NCBI GenBank assembly: GCA_024180945.1
Contig: JAKSGN010000006.1
Location: forward strand, 3,844,001-3,908,000
Direction of reading: 5' to 3'
Length of the DNA stretch: 64,000 bases
DNA from: Macrophomina tecta
Taxonomy: Eukaryota > Ascomycota > Dothideomycetes > Botryosphaeriales > Botryosphaeriaceae
Under the pieces are notes generated by a model that saw only the letters and a list, made by a program, of their open reading frames with translations, ran no database searches and was not told where the DNA came from. Below, in pieces: positions 35,474-47,230 of the stretch (positions are counted from its first letter, which is position 1; every line of letters begins with the position of its first letter). Both the position numbers and the translations under genes were made by a program.

Positions 35474-36742
35474 ATGCGCTTCGCCCACTTTCCCACTCAT
35501 CCTCCGCCTGCAGCGCTGAAGCCTGTCATTCCGACGGCATTCAGACGAGGTTTTGCATCACGGGCTCATACTACTGCCATCATTCAGAGCCTTGCGCGGC
35601 CATCTCTCTCCCGACCATGCAGAATTTTCAACACTGTCACGAGCGCCAGCAGACAAAATGGCCGCCGATCCATGTTTACAGAGACGCTGCCTACAGTCTT
35701 AGTACCGCCGGCCATGTTCATGACCTGCTTTCTTGGTCTATGGTCATACAAAATCATCATGACTATTATCTTCCAGAACAAGTTCATCTACATGCCGTAC
35801 ATGCCTCCATTTGCTCGGTCGGAGAAGATCGAAGACTATGCCGCTGCTTGTAAACCGGTGCAATGGCAAGAGAAGAGAATACAATCCCTGGACAATACTA
35901 GAATATCACTTTGTGTTGGCGCTATGCCATCTCTTCCAGGCGATCATGCCAAGATTGATCGGAAACATGTGGTGGTCATTTACTTCCAAGGGTACGTGTT
36001 GTCAGCATCAAGAATCGTACTACTCCAGCGCTGTCAACGCTGACAATCATTTTGCAGTAACGGTGCCTCTCTCCCCCCACGCCTACCAGCTTTGACGGGC
36101 GTGCTCAGAGCGTTGTATGAAACACCTGGCGCCGATTTTCCGGTGTACAGTATCGTCGCCCTATCCTACCGGGGATTCTGGACGTCAAAGGGCAAAGCAT
36201 CGCAAAAAGGAATTGAATTAGATGCCCAAGCCACCCTGGCATGGGTTCAAGAAAACTTTCCCGCTGCTCGAGTTGTCTTCTGGGGACAGAGTCTTGGAGC
36301 TGGTGTAGCCGCAGACCTGGTTGCACGTAGACTCGTAGCTGCCTCGCGACGTGAAAGCTCAGGCTCGCAGGGTGATATTGCAGGTCTCGTTTTGGAGACA
36401 CCCTTCATTGGCATTAAGGACATGCTTCTCGCACTCTACCCCCAAAAGTGGCTTCCTTATCGCTATCTATGGCCTTTCTTGCGCAATTGGTGGGATACCG
36501 ATGCAGCACTTCGAAAAATTGCAGCATCCAGAGGTGACCGTAATCTACCCATACAAATAATCACGGCTGCGAGGGATGAGATTGTCCCGGCGAGCCAAGG
36601 GAATCATCTGCACGACCTCTGCAAGGAACTCCAGCTTGATGTCCGACGGAGAGATGTTCTTGGCGCCCTTCACAACGAAGTTCCGGGGAAACCTGAAGGT
36701 CGAGGTTCCGTCGTCTCCTTTATCAGAGAAGTGACGACTTGA
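35474..36742 (+). CDS. Alpha/beta hydrolase, ABHD13/Bem46-like, membrane-anchored
   Basis: Exons 35474-35991 and 36058-36742 join (YFQG/NGASLPPR) to 400 aa. A basic N-terminus (about 1-70) is followed by a hydrophobic anchor (PTVLVPPAMFMTCFLGLWSY) and the alpha/beta-hydrolase fold. The first strand with the oxyanion region is VVVIYFQGNGAS. The nucleophile elbow is WGQSLGAG with Ser about 251, the acid is in AARDEIVP and the histidine in ALHNEV. SYRGFWTSKGKASQKGIELDA is typical of the Bem46/ABHD13 group. In filamentous fungi Bem46 proteins sit on eisosomes or the ER and affect hyphal growth. The N-terminus could instead be a mitochondrial presequence. The substrate is unknown. Confidence 0.88.
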
Positions 36743-37306
36743 AAGCAGTCACTTCCTGCCGCAGAGCAGCAGGTAAGCTTGTCCAGAACACCAGCTTGAA
36801 TGGGCGCAATTGAATTATGCTGTTCGTTATCCAACTGGCTTTTGCTGCCTGCTCTGCTCGGCCATTCCATCCTGACGAACATTCGAGATGCATCTTGCCA
36901 GGCCGAATATCGTCTTTCGGATCGGAAAGAGCCTCGAGCCCAGACAAAAAAAAAAAGAAAAGAAAAGAAAAACGGTATCCTGCATATTTGAACCGTTTTG
37001 GAGTTGACAATGGACGGAATGTCTTACTAGCCTACCACAGCTCTGACCAAGCTGAAGGTCTCCAACAAGGCTCAACAATGGCTTCCAAAATACCTGAGAC
37101 ATTTTATTCATCCCTTCAATTGTGGGTCTCGGATGCTACACATACAAGAAGGCTTATTGCCCCGACGTGATCTTCGCGTATAAAATGACTTCTTCCTTAC
37201 AATCTCTTTCATCCTAAAATTCTCACCGTTCCTACTTAATAGCTGTAAAATAGCTTCAGTGTCCTGCACTTTGGTCTCATCACATCTTCGGCATTCACAC
37301 CTCCTG
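36743..37306. other. Intergenic, 0.56 kb
   Basis: This holds the 3' flank of the hydrolase and the promoter of the next plus-strand gene. A short A-rich run lies at about 36946-36970. Nothing else is seen. Confidence 0.45.
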
Positions 37307-39031
37307 ATGGCAATTATTGGCAAGCCTAGTCTCTGGGATGAGAGCATCGCCTTCATTATTCTACCAGAAAGCGAGATCAGATCTTTAAAGTCCCCTCAGT
37401 ATCCGTTCAGGCGGGTTCCAGTTTCACCCCCAGGCGGCAGCGCGAGTCCACTTCGAATGAACGTTTCGCAGCAAGATCTTCGACGGACTATTTATGAGCC
37501 CGGAGCCTCTGACATCCAGCAATCTATCTCAGAATCATCATCAATCAGTCTTCACAATGATATTACTATAAGCTTATACCCGCCTTTTTCTACGTCAGAA
37601 ACGTCAACCAATACGATTCCGCCAAGCACCTTGCTCACCGGCAGTCACAATCCCGGAGTACCAGAACCACATCATGAGCAGCTTATCAAACATGTTGCGC
37701 TGCAGATAGCGCAATCGGTATTCGTCCAATCCGGCCTTAAAAGGCGGTACTGGGATCCGCCTCTCACTCAATTCCACCATGACGTGGAGGCCAACCAACA
37801 CCTTGGCATGCAGGAAAAGTTACCCAAGACTGCAGCTCTAGTGGATATCAATATTGCTGGTGATCCTATTCGAATGTGTACATTGGACTTTGACGTCGAC
37901 CCACGGGGCCTGAAAATTGGCGCTTGCTTGTTTCTCAACTTACCCTACGGCGCCAACGATGCCTGCGGTCTTCATATCAAGATGAAAGACGGCACTGCGT
38001 CAGAACAGCCAAGGTTCTTCCTTGAGGTAGTCACTGTTGTTTTGGAGACCGGTACTGGCAAGAAGAGGTGGCGCCTCTGCACCCGACACGATGTGACGGG
38101 CATTATCATGAAAATGGCGCGCAAGCGCGTTACTCTCGAGACGGCTACATCTAGCTTGGAACATCCTACACGGAATCTAACACTTACGGTCGACTCCCAA
38201 CGCTCTTCCAACTCTGAATTCTTTGACTGGGCAGCCTTCGCAGAAGACGAGCTCGAGGCAGATCTTTCCAACGCCTCTCAACCAGCTGAACAACACGCGC
38301 AACAACACCGCCCAAATTCTCGCACTCCATTCCATCACTCCGCTCAATCACGCTTTCGCCTCTCTGGCTCGACCATTGTCCCTACGACGTGCGACACGCC
38401 TGACTCCGCCGCCCGTTTCTCCACTCGCTCCACCCTCGTCGCCACAACGCCAACGCCTGTCCCTACCATAAACCGCGCACGCCACCATCCCGCGACCACA
38501 CCATCACCATCGCCCTCTTTTCCCTTCGACGCCATCCCCGAAGACATCCACACCTTCCTCCGCCTCGCCGACGGCATCAGGCGCACCCATGCCGGACTCT
38601 TCTTCATCCTTGTTCCGCTGCGCGGCGGCAAATACCACCCTGCGATCGCCAACGCCATGCACGGTGCGCGCAGACGAAATGCCGTAGGCTCGGGTGTGGC
38701 AGAGTGGGAACACCATTGGTCGCGATGTAAACTGGGGGTTCCGACGCTGGTGAAGCACAGCGTTGATTATGTGTCGGCGGAGCTGCGCGAGTCGCCGGAG
38801 CTGCTGGTGCGGTTGGTGAGGGTGGGGAATGCGCGGGAGAGCGCGGTGGGGAGGAGTCTGCTCGATGGACTGGCGATGGGGAAGGTTTTTATGTGGGAGG
38901 TATTGGGGAAAGAGGGCGGGAGAGAAGAGGTCGGGAAGGAGGGTTGGGAGGTTGAGTGCGTGCCGGTCGGTAATGGTGGCGGAGAGAGGTGGTGGATTTG
39001 CTTTATTTCTGGAAGAGACGAGAATGCGTAG
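37307..39031 (+). CDS. Unrecognised 574 aa protein, no introns
   Basis: The first ATG in the open frame is at 37307 (MAIIGKPSLWDESIAF); the frame is open 16 codons further upstream without an ATG. The product has a folded-looking N-terminal half. That half includes a possible beta-rich region around residues 150-290 (VDINIAGDPIRMCTLDFDV, GACLFLNLPYG, QPRFFLEVVTVVLETGTGKK). It is followed by a Ser/Thr/Pro/His-rich linker (about 325-415) and a C-terminal domain (about 420-574; FPFDAIPEDIHTFLRLADG, KVFMWEVLGKEGG). The C-terminal third has GC-rich, repetitive GGG codons. There is no signal peptide or membrane segment. I do not recognise a family; it may be a lineage-restricted protein. Confidence 0.75.
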   Translation: MAIIGKPSLWDESIAFIILPESEIRSLKSPQYPFRRVPVSPPGGSASPLRMNVSQQDLRRTIYEPGASDIQQSISESSSISLHNDITISLYPPFSTSETSTNTIPPSTLLTGSHNPGVPEPHHEQLIKHVALQIAQSVFVQSGLKRRYWDPPLTQFHHDVEANQHLGMQEKLPKTAALVDINIAGDPIRMCTLDFDVDPRGLKIGACLFLNLPYGANDACGLHIKMKDGTASEQPRFFLEVVTVVLETGTGKKRWRLCTRHDVTGIIMKMARKRVTLETATSSLEHPTRNLTLTVDSQRSSNSEFFDWAAFAEDELEADLSNASQPAEQHAQQHRPNSRTPFHHSAQSRFRLSGSTIVPTTCDTPDSAARFSTRSTLVATTPTPVPTINRARHHPATTPSPSPSFPFDAIPEDIHTFLRLADGIRRTHAGLFFILVPLRGGKYHPAIANAMHGARRRNAVGSGVAEWEHHWSRCKLGVPTLVKHSVDYVSAELRESPELLVRLVRVGNARESAVGRSLLDGLAMGKVFMWEVLGKEGGREEVGKEGWEVECVPVGNGGGERWWICFISGRDENA

Positions 39032-39230
39032 TAGTAGGGCGGAGAGGATAGGCACGCCTACAGGGGATTAGGTGCGGGTTGCGGTTCGGTATGGGATTAC
39101 CCTGGGGAAATCTCTCATAACCTCTTCTCGAGTAATCTTTCATTTGGATCTTTTACTGATGCCGTGCAAAATGATCATGCTTTCAGGTATACTCCTGCAA
39201 TAATACAGTAATGATATCAACACCTCCCTC

Positions 39231-40301
39231 TTACCCATTTAAAGCAATCATCCTCAAGTCCACATCTATCAAAATTGAAGACACTCCCCGCAGCAGGAGT
39301 AGTATTTTACTTGTAACATTCAGAGACACGTTCCAATCCTCCGCATTGCCCGAATCCATGCCAATAAAAACGACCTGGACTGCAGCGAGCCTTTGCAGAC
39401 ACATTGACTACCTTGGAGACGTCGGAGAATGGAAGGCGCTTACGCGGAAGATGCGGAAATGATGTTCGTGAGCTCGCCGTAAGTATTAAGACCGAGGATG
39501 AGAGAGAACAATGCCGTGAACTCAGCAATAATGCCGAGACGCCTTCCCATATTCTCCACGTAATAGAGTATGACTATCGAGACTATCGGAGTAACGGAGG
39601 AGAGGCACAATGCAATTATCCTTGTAGAGAGCATCAACTTTTTTTGTGAGGGGACTATTGTGACGGTCCTCCTGGCAACTATACCGAGACGGAAATTCGT
39701 GTGTGGCCTGAGAGGGTTGGTTCTGAACCTCCGCGTTGCCACTCCCAGTCTGCGGTCGCTGTCCTCTCCCTTTTCTCGAAAGATCCTTTATACATCGGTC
39801 AAGCGGAGTGATAACCCGTCGCCGCAGCCATTAAATGACGAACTTAGAAAGCCAAACCGTCAGAAAATTATCGGTCGGTCGCGGCTTTGCGACCAACAGA
39901 TCAAGAAAGTCCGGTTCTTCGTAGACGGCGTAGTCTCTTCCCAGGTGTGATATGTATCCCATATCTCTGTCTGTCATCCACCGGCGCAGAAAGCAGAAAT
40001 CTCGAGGGCTTGGATGGATGGTGGAGTTCGGCCATCTGAGCTTGCTGCAGCAAAGCATCGTCTATTTTGTCAGAGGAGCGTTGTGACTTCTGAGGATTAA
40101 CCCACTATGTTCTTTCAGCGTAGAGCGTAACTCGAGCAAGATTATATACTGCCGGGATTCTGACGCGTGTTGGGTCTGTTCGTTAGTGATACTACTCTTC
40201 TTATCAGCCTCGCTGGCATGCTGCGCGTAAGCATCGGCCTCGCACTGACAATGCCTGCACGTGTGACCGCTTACTCGCAATCTATCTCTTTGCTGCATCA
40301 T
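39231..40301 (-). pseudogene. DUF6594 membrane-protein pseudogene
   Basis: On the minus strand a DUF6594 protein can be traced in pieces: YIILLELRSTLKEH, then DALLQQAQMAEL, PSPRDFCFLRRWMTDRDMGY, AVYEEPDFLDLLVAKPRPTDN, the hydrophobic helix LCLSSVTPIVSIVILYYV, GIIAEFTALFSLILGL and LAAVQVVFIG. Two introns still look intact, 40062-40105 and 39391-39443. The frame is broken by a one-base shift in the PSKPSRF/PSPRDF region and by a TAA at 39831-39833 (KFVI stop WLRRRV). Another shift lies before the membrane helices. The stop is at 39231; the 5' limit is approximate. The family is common in Pezizomycotina and of unknown function. Confidence 0.62.
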
Positions 40302-41579
40302 GAATAACTTATCATGTATGCACGGTTCTGCAATCCCAGCTGTGCATGTGTTCCACCCATGTCAGCAGACAAGGCGGTAACAAACGTCAGTTTCTCCACT
40401 GCGAAGGTGGCGAAGGTTTGAGATGCTGGACGAAAAGAGTGGATTACCATCTGCTCTGGGATTAAACATATCTCTCATTTATTGCCGTATCATCGAGATG
40501 CACTTTGCGAACTGATGGGCTGATGCCGTTGATGATTCTTGACGAGGCTGAAGATTTGCGGCTACCACCAGCCATTCAGGAACTGACGTGGTTTACGCAA
40601 GCAGCCGTAAAGTCATTTGATCGATTTCTGCGTCGAGTCAGCTCAGATATGAGAGGGGCAGATCAGGCAGAATTAACTGAACACTGGGTGCAGCCCCGCA
40701 TCCGCCCGAACGCGTCAGGACGCATGGTGACAGCGCTTTCTCTTGCGCCTCACGAAGGGTACCATACTCATTCCTCAAATCATTCCCAAACTCACGTCCG
40801 CCCAAACCCCCAGGATTCCTAATATTGTGCAGCGATGGGACCAGGCCGACCGTCGTGGCAATGGAGCCCAACGCACCGTGAGTTACTGGCGTGGAGTGTA
40901 CCAAGCAGACCATTAATGGTTGCGCGGACGATTATTACTATGCTACTGTTGAAAATGGATATCTGCTTCAGCGCCCACTCCATATGCTTTTTTTCAGTCA
41001 TTTCAGGGGAATGAAACTACATAAGACAAGAGCCCAGAGGCAAATTAAAACCGATTTTGTATTGCTTGCCGCAATTTACTACCAGCGAAACACGGATATT
41101 CGACATCGAAATTTGGCTCCAGGGGGCCCGAGTCCTTTCCCATGCATACAGCTGTGAGCGTAGCGATCACCGAGAGCTGGAAGCATTCACTTGTTATCGA
41201 TTCCGAAGATAGCAGCCGAGCAGTAGCCAGTTGGCGGTCGCCTGCAGATCTCAATGAGAAGGGTGCTTTCCGGGCAAGCAATACCTAGCTCTATCACCGA
41301 GAGATGTTTCAATCAGACCTAATCCTAAGGATTGTCCCGAAGTGATGAAAGAAGCTAATTGACTTGGTCAGCATCCAGATTTTTTCAAGCACTCAGCTTG
41401 CTGCATGCAGGCCAGAGGAATATCCTAGAAGCGCCTTTCGGACATGCGAGAGCGAAGGGCCCTCATCAACGTTTTCCCCGAACAGCGTACGCGGTCGATG
41501 TAACAGCCATGTAGTCACCGTCCGAAGTCGTATGGATTTTGTGCGACGACAGTGAAGATATTTGCGTTTGTGGACGTTT
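40302..41579. other. Gene-free stretch between two pseudogenes
   Basis: Short ORFs on both strands lack any recognisable domain. It may contain further eroded 3' parts of the HET-domain gene, which lies to the right on the minus strand, but I cannot trace them. Confidence 0.4.
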
Positions 41580-42840
41580 GTGACATCTGTGCATATCGTC
41601 TTCACGAAGACTTCGCATTTGTTTGACGTGGCACCGGACTCTGCAACCGTCTGGCCCAATCTGATACCCGGGACGGAAGATAATGGCCAGCATTCCAACC
41701 AATCTGGCCTTAAAAGATATTCAAAGAATGCCTGATGTCCATGATTCCCAGGGCGGTACGCTTATATGCACCTGCAACATCCACAATATATCTGGGAGCA
41801 CCGGAGCGAGACTGTTGACGAGTCCGAGGAGGGCGCATATTCTGTCTCGAGCATATGTGTCTCCTCGGAAACTGGACTGCTTGGGCAGGGGGAGCAGGGT
41901 CTTTTCTTCTCCACAAAATCATGCTTTCCACATACCCTCTATGTCGAGCACAGTCTGAGAATAGAGTTCAAGGGGTTTCGCGTAGACTAGCAGATACTCT
42001 GTCGACTCTTGTGAATAGTTGTTTGCGGCCTGAACGAACATGTCCCAAGTGGTTACGCATGGGCCCTAAGACAGTATGACGTTTTCGGGACCACAACTTC
42101 TCGAAGCGTCTGCATCCACTCAACCACATGCAGTGCATTAGTTCTTCCACTGCTTCAAAGAGGCCGTACTGATGGTATCGCATGGAAATACACTCTTTAT
42201 TTTAGCATGAATGAAGCGGGTGCTTCCAGTGTTCCAGGCGCGGCCAATGACTGTACCAGACAGAAAACCGTAAAAGCATACTCGGAGTGTGCGCAGCGCC
42301 ATCGTAGTTGAGGGGAGCTGCTGCGTCCTGCAGAGCGGTCCGATTGATTCTTGCTGGAATTTCCTGTGAAGAAGATTGGCGGCAAGGGAAGACACCTGGA
42401 TACCACTCGTCGAAGGGCAGGGAGTTCTGGGCTCCCCAAGATAGCCAAAGATCCTGTCAGCATCCGTAAAGATTTGTTGCATGAGCTGGACCTGATGCGC
42501 CCTCTGGTCCTTGTCAGACTGGTTGATGCAGAGAGCATCGACCCCGCAGCATCATTGCGCCAAAAGTGTGCCGGAACCGTGCCAGTGCGTCCCTTGCATT
42601 GGGGGTCACCGCATATTTCTTGCCGTTCAGAAGAACTGATCCAAAAGTCTTTCGGAATCGCTATGCGTAAGAAAAGCGCAGTAGAGTTTGGTCCATTCGC
42701 TACCGACGCATGAATGAGATCGCACTGGTTATCTTCATGCCACCTTCCTGCAGTGCCATTGAGAAGATGAATTTCCGCAGCGATGGAGCCGGGCGTATAT
42801 GTCGCTTGAAGTCGGTATGTTGCCCGGTTCCGGGATTCTG
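41580..42840 (-). pseudogene. Heterokaryon-incompatibility (HET) domain pseudogene
   Basis: In order along the minus strand, pieces of one HET protein appear in different frames. They are the N-terminal GSIAAEIHLLNGTAGRWHED and DLIHASV, the weakened YEALSYxWGD block (YCAFLTHSDSE), LLNGKKYAVTPNARDALARF, VDALCINQSDKDQRAHQVQ and IFTDADRIFGYLG. After these come EVVVPKTSYCL and GPCVTTWDMFVQA, then the SSFRGDTYARDRICALLGL block and LPSRVSDWARRL (a worn LPSWVPDW). Frames change at about 42540-42546 and at least twice later, and stops interrupt them. The ordered motifs make the identity firm. Intact HET proteins trigger cell death on non-self fusion; this copy cannot make one. Both limits are approximate. 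Confidence 0.72.
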
Positions 42841-43017
42841 GGAGGAACGATAAGAAAGGAGGCGCGGGCTGCAGCCTAACCGTGCAGACCAATCGTGGTG
42901 TTTTCGCCTGCGCGAGGCCGAAAAGACCAAAAGAGCGGGTAGAGAATGAATAAGGTAGGGTAAGTGAAAAAGTAAGTAGAACTGGGGCCGCACTTTGATT
43001 GCTCGCACGTCTCTGCT

Positions 43018-43669
43018 TCAGCACTTGCCTTCAACCCCATCTACCTTCGCCTTCCCTTCACCATCCTTCCCCTCCGTCCTCGCCCTCACCTCCGCCACAA
43101 ACCTCCCCAACACAGCCTCGTGAGCCTTCCTCGTCGTCCCCTCGACATACCACCCCATCCCCCACGGACACCTCGCCACCATCCGCTCCTCAACGGCCCA
43201 CCTCTTCCCTCCCTCCTCCTTGACCTTCCAGACCCCCTCACTAACAAACCCGCCCGGCGCCCTTACCTTCGTCACGAGCCCCTCCTCCGTATCCACAAAC
43301 TCCGCATAGATACTCAACTCGCCCGTCCACAATCCAAACGGCAGGTACGGAAGCTTGTCGGTGATGATGTAGGCGTTTGACGTCTCGGCTGGGGAGGACG
43401 GCGGGATGCGCTCGTAGCGCTGCATCAGCGGGCCGAGGCGGATCATGGCGGGGTGGTCGTGCAGGAGGGCGTGGGCATGGTGGCGGGCGGAGTCATCGGC
43501 GGGCAGGGCGCGGATGGTGGTGATGGTGACGGTTGTTTGGGGGGCTGTTGTTTGTATTTCGTAGGGGGATGGGATGTAAGTTTTGAGTAGTTGACAGGGA
43601 GAGGCGGGCGGGGAAATTGGGCGACTGGAGGAGGTGTGGGACGTGGGGGGAAGATTTACCGGACAGCAT
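43018..43669 (-). CDS. DUF7053 domain protein
   Basis: Exon 1 is just ATGCTGTCCG (43669-43660); after a 115 nt intron (gtaaat...aacag) exon 2 runs 43544-43018, giving 178 aa. The product fits the fungal DUF7053 pattern: a starting beta strand (TTVTITTIRALPADDSA), HALLHDHPAMIRLGPLMQRYE, a middle strand with ITDKLPYLPFGLWTGELSIYAEF and APGGFVSEGVWKVKEE. The C-terminal half has VARCPWGMGWYVEGTTRKAHE, then a Lys/Glu-rich end. The fold is probably a START/polyketide-cyclase-like lipid-binding domain, by analogy only. The tiny first exon is inferred because it yields a clean start and frame. A frame continuous with exon 2 extends upstream without an ATG. Confidence 0.72.
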
Positions 43670-44881
43670 CGTTGGTGGTCGCGGGGCCGGTTCGCGCCGG
43701 ACGGGTGAAGAGGCAAGAGTGAGCGTGCGGTGGTCAGTGAGTCTGTTCTCTGTATTGCCGATCGCGCGGCTGCAGATGCGCAATTGGTGTGATATGGGCA
43801 GGTGTGCCAAAACGCTGGCGTGGGCGGAGATACAGCGCGCGGCAGCAGCAACAGCAGAAGGAGGAGGAGGAGGAGGAGGAGGAGGAGCAGGAGGAGCGGG
43901 ACTTCTGAGACGAGTGGAGAGGAGAGGAGAGGAGAGGAGCGGAATTCAGCGCAGCAGTCAGCCCGACGGCCCAGCCCTCCGCCATCTGACTCGCAGCCCC
44001 CAGGGCGGAGACTCGCGCGAGTCGAACGACGGCAGCCCATCCGCCGCCCATTGAGTTCCGCGCCTCCGCCGTTCAGGCGTTCGTGGGCGCGCGATTCGCA
44101 GTAAAGACATGTTTCCGCTGCCCGTCGCGCGCAGCGATTCCGCGTCGGTGGATCCACAGGGACGGATATTTCAGGGCGGGCAAGGGTCCCTTTTCCTTAA
44201 GCGACGATGGATGATGCGACGCCGGGATGCGGGTACCCACTTGCACTGCTCCCATCATCCTCTGGTGCTGCTTTCTGCCGACGCCCATGACTATGCCGCA
44301 GAAGCAATCGCGCATCCGCCTGAGTCGTGTCGCTGCTGAGTTACTCGATACGGCATCGCCTCGTACAAACTCCTCCAGTCTCGGTAGTGTCCCAGGACAC
44401 CACCGCTCCACTGCCACGTGGAGGCCGGCATGCCGACGGGTTCACGACCATCTCGGTCCATGATGCGCCCTGAGTTGCCCTGGTCGTCCGACGGGACCAA
44501 TGTGAGTCGTGGGGTTGCAGGCTCGATGACACGCTTCCGCCCTTCGATTCAGACTCGCATGGCGCCATCAGGGGACAGATCGTCCTCGGGGTCCACTGCG
44601 ATTGTCGCAGGGATCTGTAAGGCCGTCGTGCATGCATAATACTACGTCATGTACACTGCGCACAGAACGCTGCCCACGAGTCGAAGAATGCTGCCCAAAC
44701 TGCTGACTCTCTGTCCACCTGCTATTGGGGCTTCCAGCTACATACTGGTGCAACTACAATGCCCTCTAGTAATACCCACCTGCTTAGCCCATGACTCGGC
44801 ATCCCAACACCAAGTCTTCCCTTCGATCCGATATGCACATGTGTGCAGCTCGGACGACCATGGCAAGCATGACAAAGCATC
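43670..44881. other. Intergenic, 1.2 kb, with GGA microsatellite
   Basis: This holds the DUF7053 promoter and the 3' flank of the potassium transporter. A GGA triplet tract at about 43858-43896 is followed by GAGAG repeats to 43938. No gene is recognisable. Confidence 0.5.
43858..43938. repeat. GGA / GAGGA purine microsatellite
   Basis: Roughly ten GGA triplets, briefly interrupted, are followed by GAGGA pentamers. Such tracts lie upstream of many fungal genes; this one is about 190 bp upstream of the DUF7053 start. Confidence 0.8.
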
Positions 44882-47230
44882 TCAGACAATGTCGCGCCTA
44901 CTGGTCGTTCTCTCCATGCGCAGCTGCGCGTCCTCCTCTTCCGCTTGATACTGCGCCTCGCTTGGCAGTAGAACCGCCTTGTCGATCGCAACAGGAAGAC
45001 CTCTGTGTCTACCTCGAAGCATGACCGCACATAGAACCAGCTTGCTGAGTGTGTGCCAGCTGCCCACGAAGCTGAAAGAATCGTAGGGCACTCCCATCGA
45101 GACCCCTACGCAGCCATATCCGCTGACCGTCTCAAAAATCACGTTGAAGACGGAAAAGTTTGCCGGATCACGTTCAAACTGACCACCCTCGATGATCATG
45201 ATGACGAAGACGGCCAAGACAAGCCACCAAAGGTCGTGCGCAAGCTGCGCACGCAATTGCTGACGTACGAAGTAGGACTTCGTTTGCTCGCCATTGCCAC
45301 CAGAACCCATGAACCGTTGTTGGATGAAGCCGAACACTGAACGCTTCTCATTTTCTTCTGGAGTATCAAGATAGGGATCATCGGCGTATATACCCAGGCT
45401 TCTTTCCTCATACACGTTGGAGTTACGCATTGTGATGACCACCGGATAGACCGAAATGTACATCATGATAACGTAGAGCACCTGCAAGCTGATGCGGACT
45501 GAAGGGATAGGTACGACATAAAATCCCCCAGAGCGAACGGCGAACGCTTGGAACAAGCCGTCAATGATCTCCGCTGCCGTTGGCAGATCATTGATGGCTT
45601 TGTTTCCGATGTTCAAGATCTCGAACGCAGCCCAGTCAATTGCATTCAGAGTGATGACTGACAACAACAGCCACCACGTGTGCTGCGACGGGAAAAGATT
45701 GGTGTAGCATCGGCGCGGATGATCGAGCAGGAACTGAAGCGTGTGGCAGAGATCATCCCAGCCCTCCGATGTCGGTAAAAGTTTGCGGATGGTCCAGATG
45801 ATCAGACGCAAGAATATGGGATAACAAGTGTTTCCAGCAAGGATGAGCAGTCCCATGGTGAGAAGCATATAATACGCTGTCTGGAAAGCCGTCATATTGG
45901 CGTCCAGCAAACTCATCCCTGAGTTGTTGAAAGCGGAAACTGCGTTGAAGGCACCCACCCACCTGTGTCGCGTTAGTACAACATGGGTCTCGGGCGGGAT
46001 AGATCATGAGGTATGGTTGCTTCAAATGACGAGCGGGGTGACAGAGGTGCCTTTGAAGTCAGGGCATTCGGAAAGTAGTGACCTCGCGTTTCAAAAACTT
46101 CTGTCTGCATGGAATGCAACATACCAAGGATTGAGTCCGTTTGTCAAAGCTGTGCTGGGCCTGTTGATAGCAACATATGCGCCGAGACCTATGCAAGACA
46201 GCAGTTGCCAGAGGACGAAATAGAGCGGTACAATGACGGACAAGAACTTGATGGCCTTGTACTCGGCACCACCGAGAGCCTGTCGCTCTTCCTCGGTGAG
46301 GTGGTGGAATTGAGAGTTTCGGCCAATGAAACCAGAAAGGCCTGACGAAGGAAAGTTCTTTGGAACATTGATAGATTCGTCCTTTTCCGTCAGAGTCCTT
46401 TCCCGGTCATCGTGGCCCTCATCCTCAACAGCCTGGGACCGCGTCGCATAAATAGAACTGTGCCCAGTGACACCGGGTCGTCCGTGCAGACTGGCATTAG
46501 AGCGGGCGCCGACCCCTTGCATGCTCAACAGCCTGTGGCTGTGCCGCCGAGGTCGTGAATCGCGACTCATGTTCTGCAGGGCTTCAGGACTGAAGCTTAC
46601 GTGATCGTCCTTACTCGAACCACCGAAATTCAGATCCGTCTCTTTCTGAATTACATCGTCATCTCCCGCTGCGCTGGACGATATATCACCCGTCCCAATC
46701 GCATTTGTTTCACTGGATGCCTCGATGAGCATCATGCCTGGGTGTTTCTGACCGTCGATAGCAGAGCGGGAACGACCTCGCGAAGAGCGCCGAGAGATAG
46801 GCCTACTCAGGGAGAACCTATGCCTCCCTCGCTTTTGCTTCTGCTCTTCTGCGACCTTGCAGATCTTTGCTTCAAACGCTTTCCGTCGGACATGAACGAC
46901 AAATGCCGAGACGAAAATGGCCGAGCCAGCAATAATCAACAGGAACAGCATGACTTGCTGGAAAGTGTTCAGGTCAGAGAGATTGACCGGATTCAGACCT
47001 GCCAATGTCATGGCGCTCACGCAAAGAAATAGCGAGTCAGTGAAGCTGACGCTCCTGGCAGGAGTAGAAGCTCCCCAGAAGATGACGGCAGACAAGAGAC
47101 ATGTGACAATGAAATAGGTATAGTGCAGGGTGATGAAGTTCAGCGGAGGCAAATTGCGGCGCACGAAGCGCGCGAGCCTCCGGACAGGAGCGAGAAGGGA
47201 GGGTCGGACTCGCATGTGTGCGACCACCAT
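44882..47230 (-). CDS. TRK1: TRK-type potassium transporter
   Basis: Two exons (47230-46125, 45962-44882) join at NPW/WVGAFNAVSAF to give 728 aa. TRK proteins take up K+ at the plasma membrane and consist of four membrane-pore-membrane units. Visible units are HYTYFIVTCLLSAVIFWG with the pore loop VSAMTLAGLNPVNLSDL, then after a long loop AFNAVSAFNNSGMSLLD, then FAVRSGGFYVVPIPSV, then ETVSGYGCVGVSMGVP. The last cytoplasmic GRHRGLPVAIDKAVLLP is a hallmark of fungal Trk. The large hydrophilic loop between units 1 and 2 (about residues 120-320) is Ser/Arg-rich and likely phosphorylated. The gene is somewhat shorter than yeast TRK1. An in-frame ATG at 47215 is an alternative start. Confidence 0.94.
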
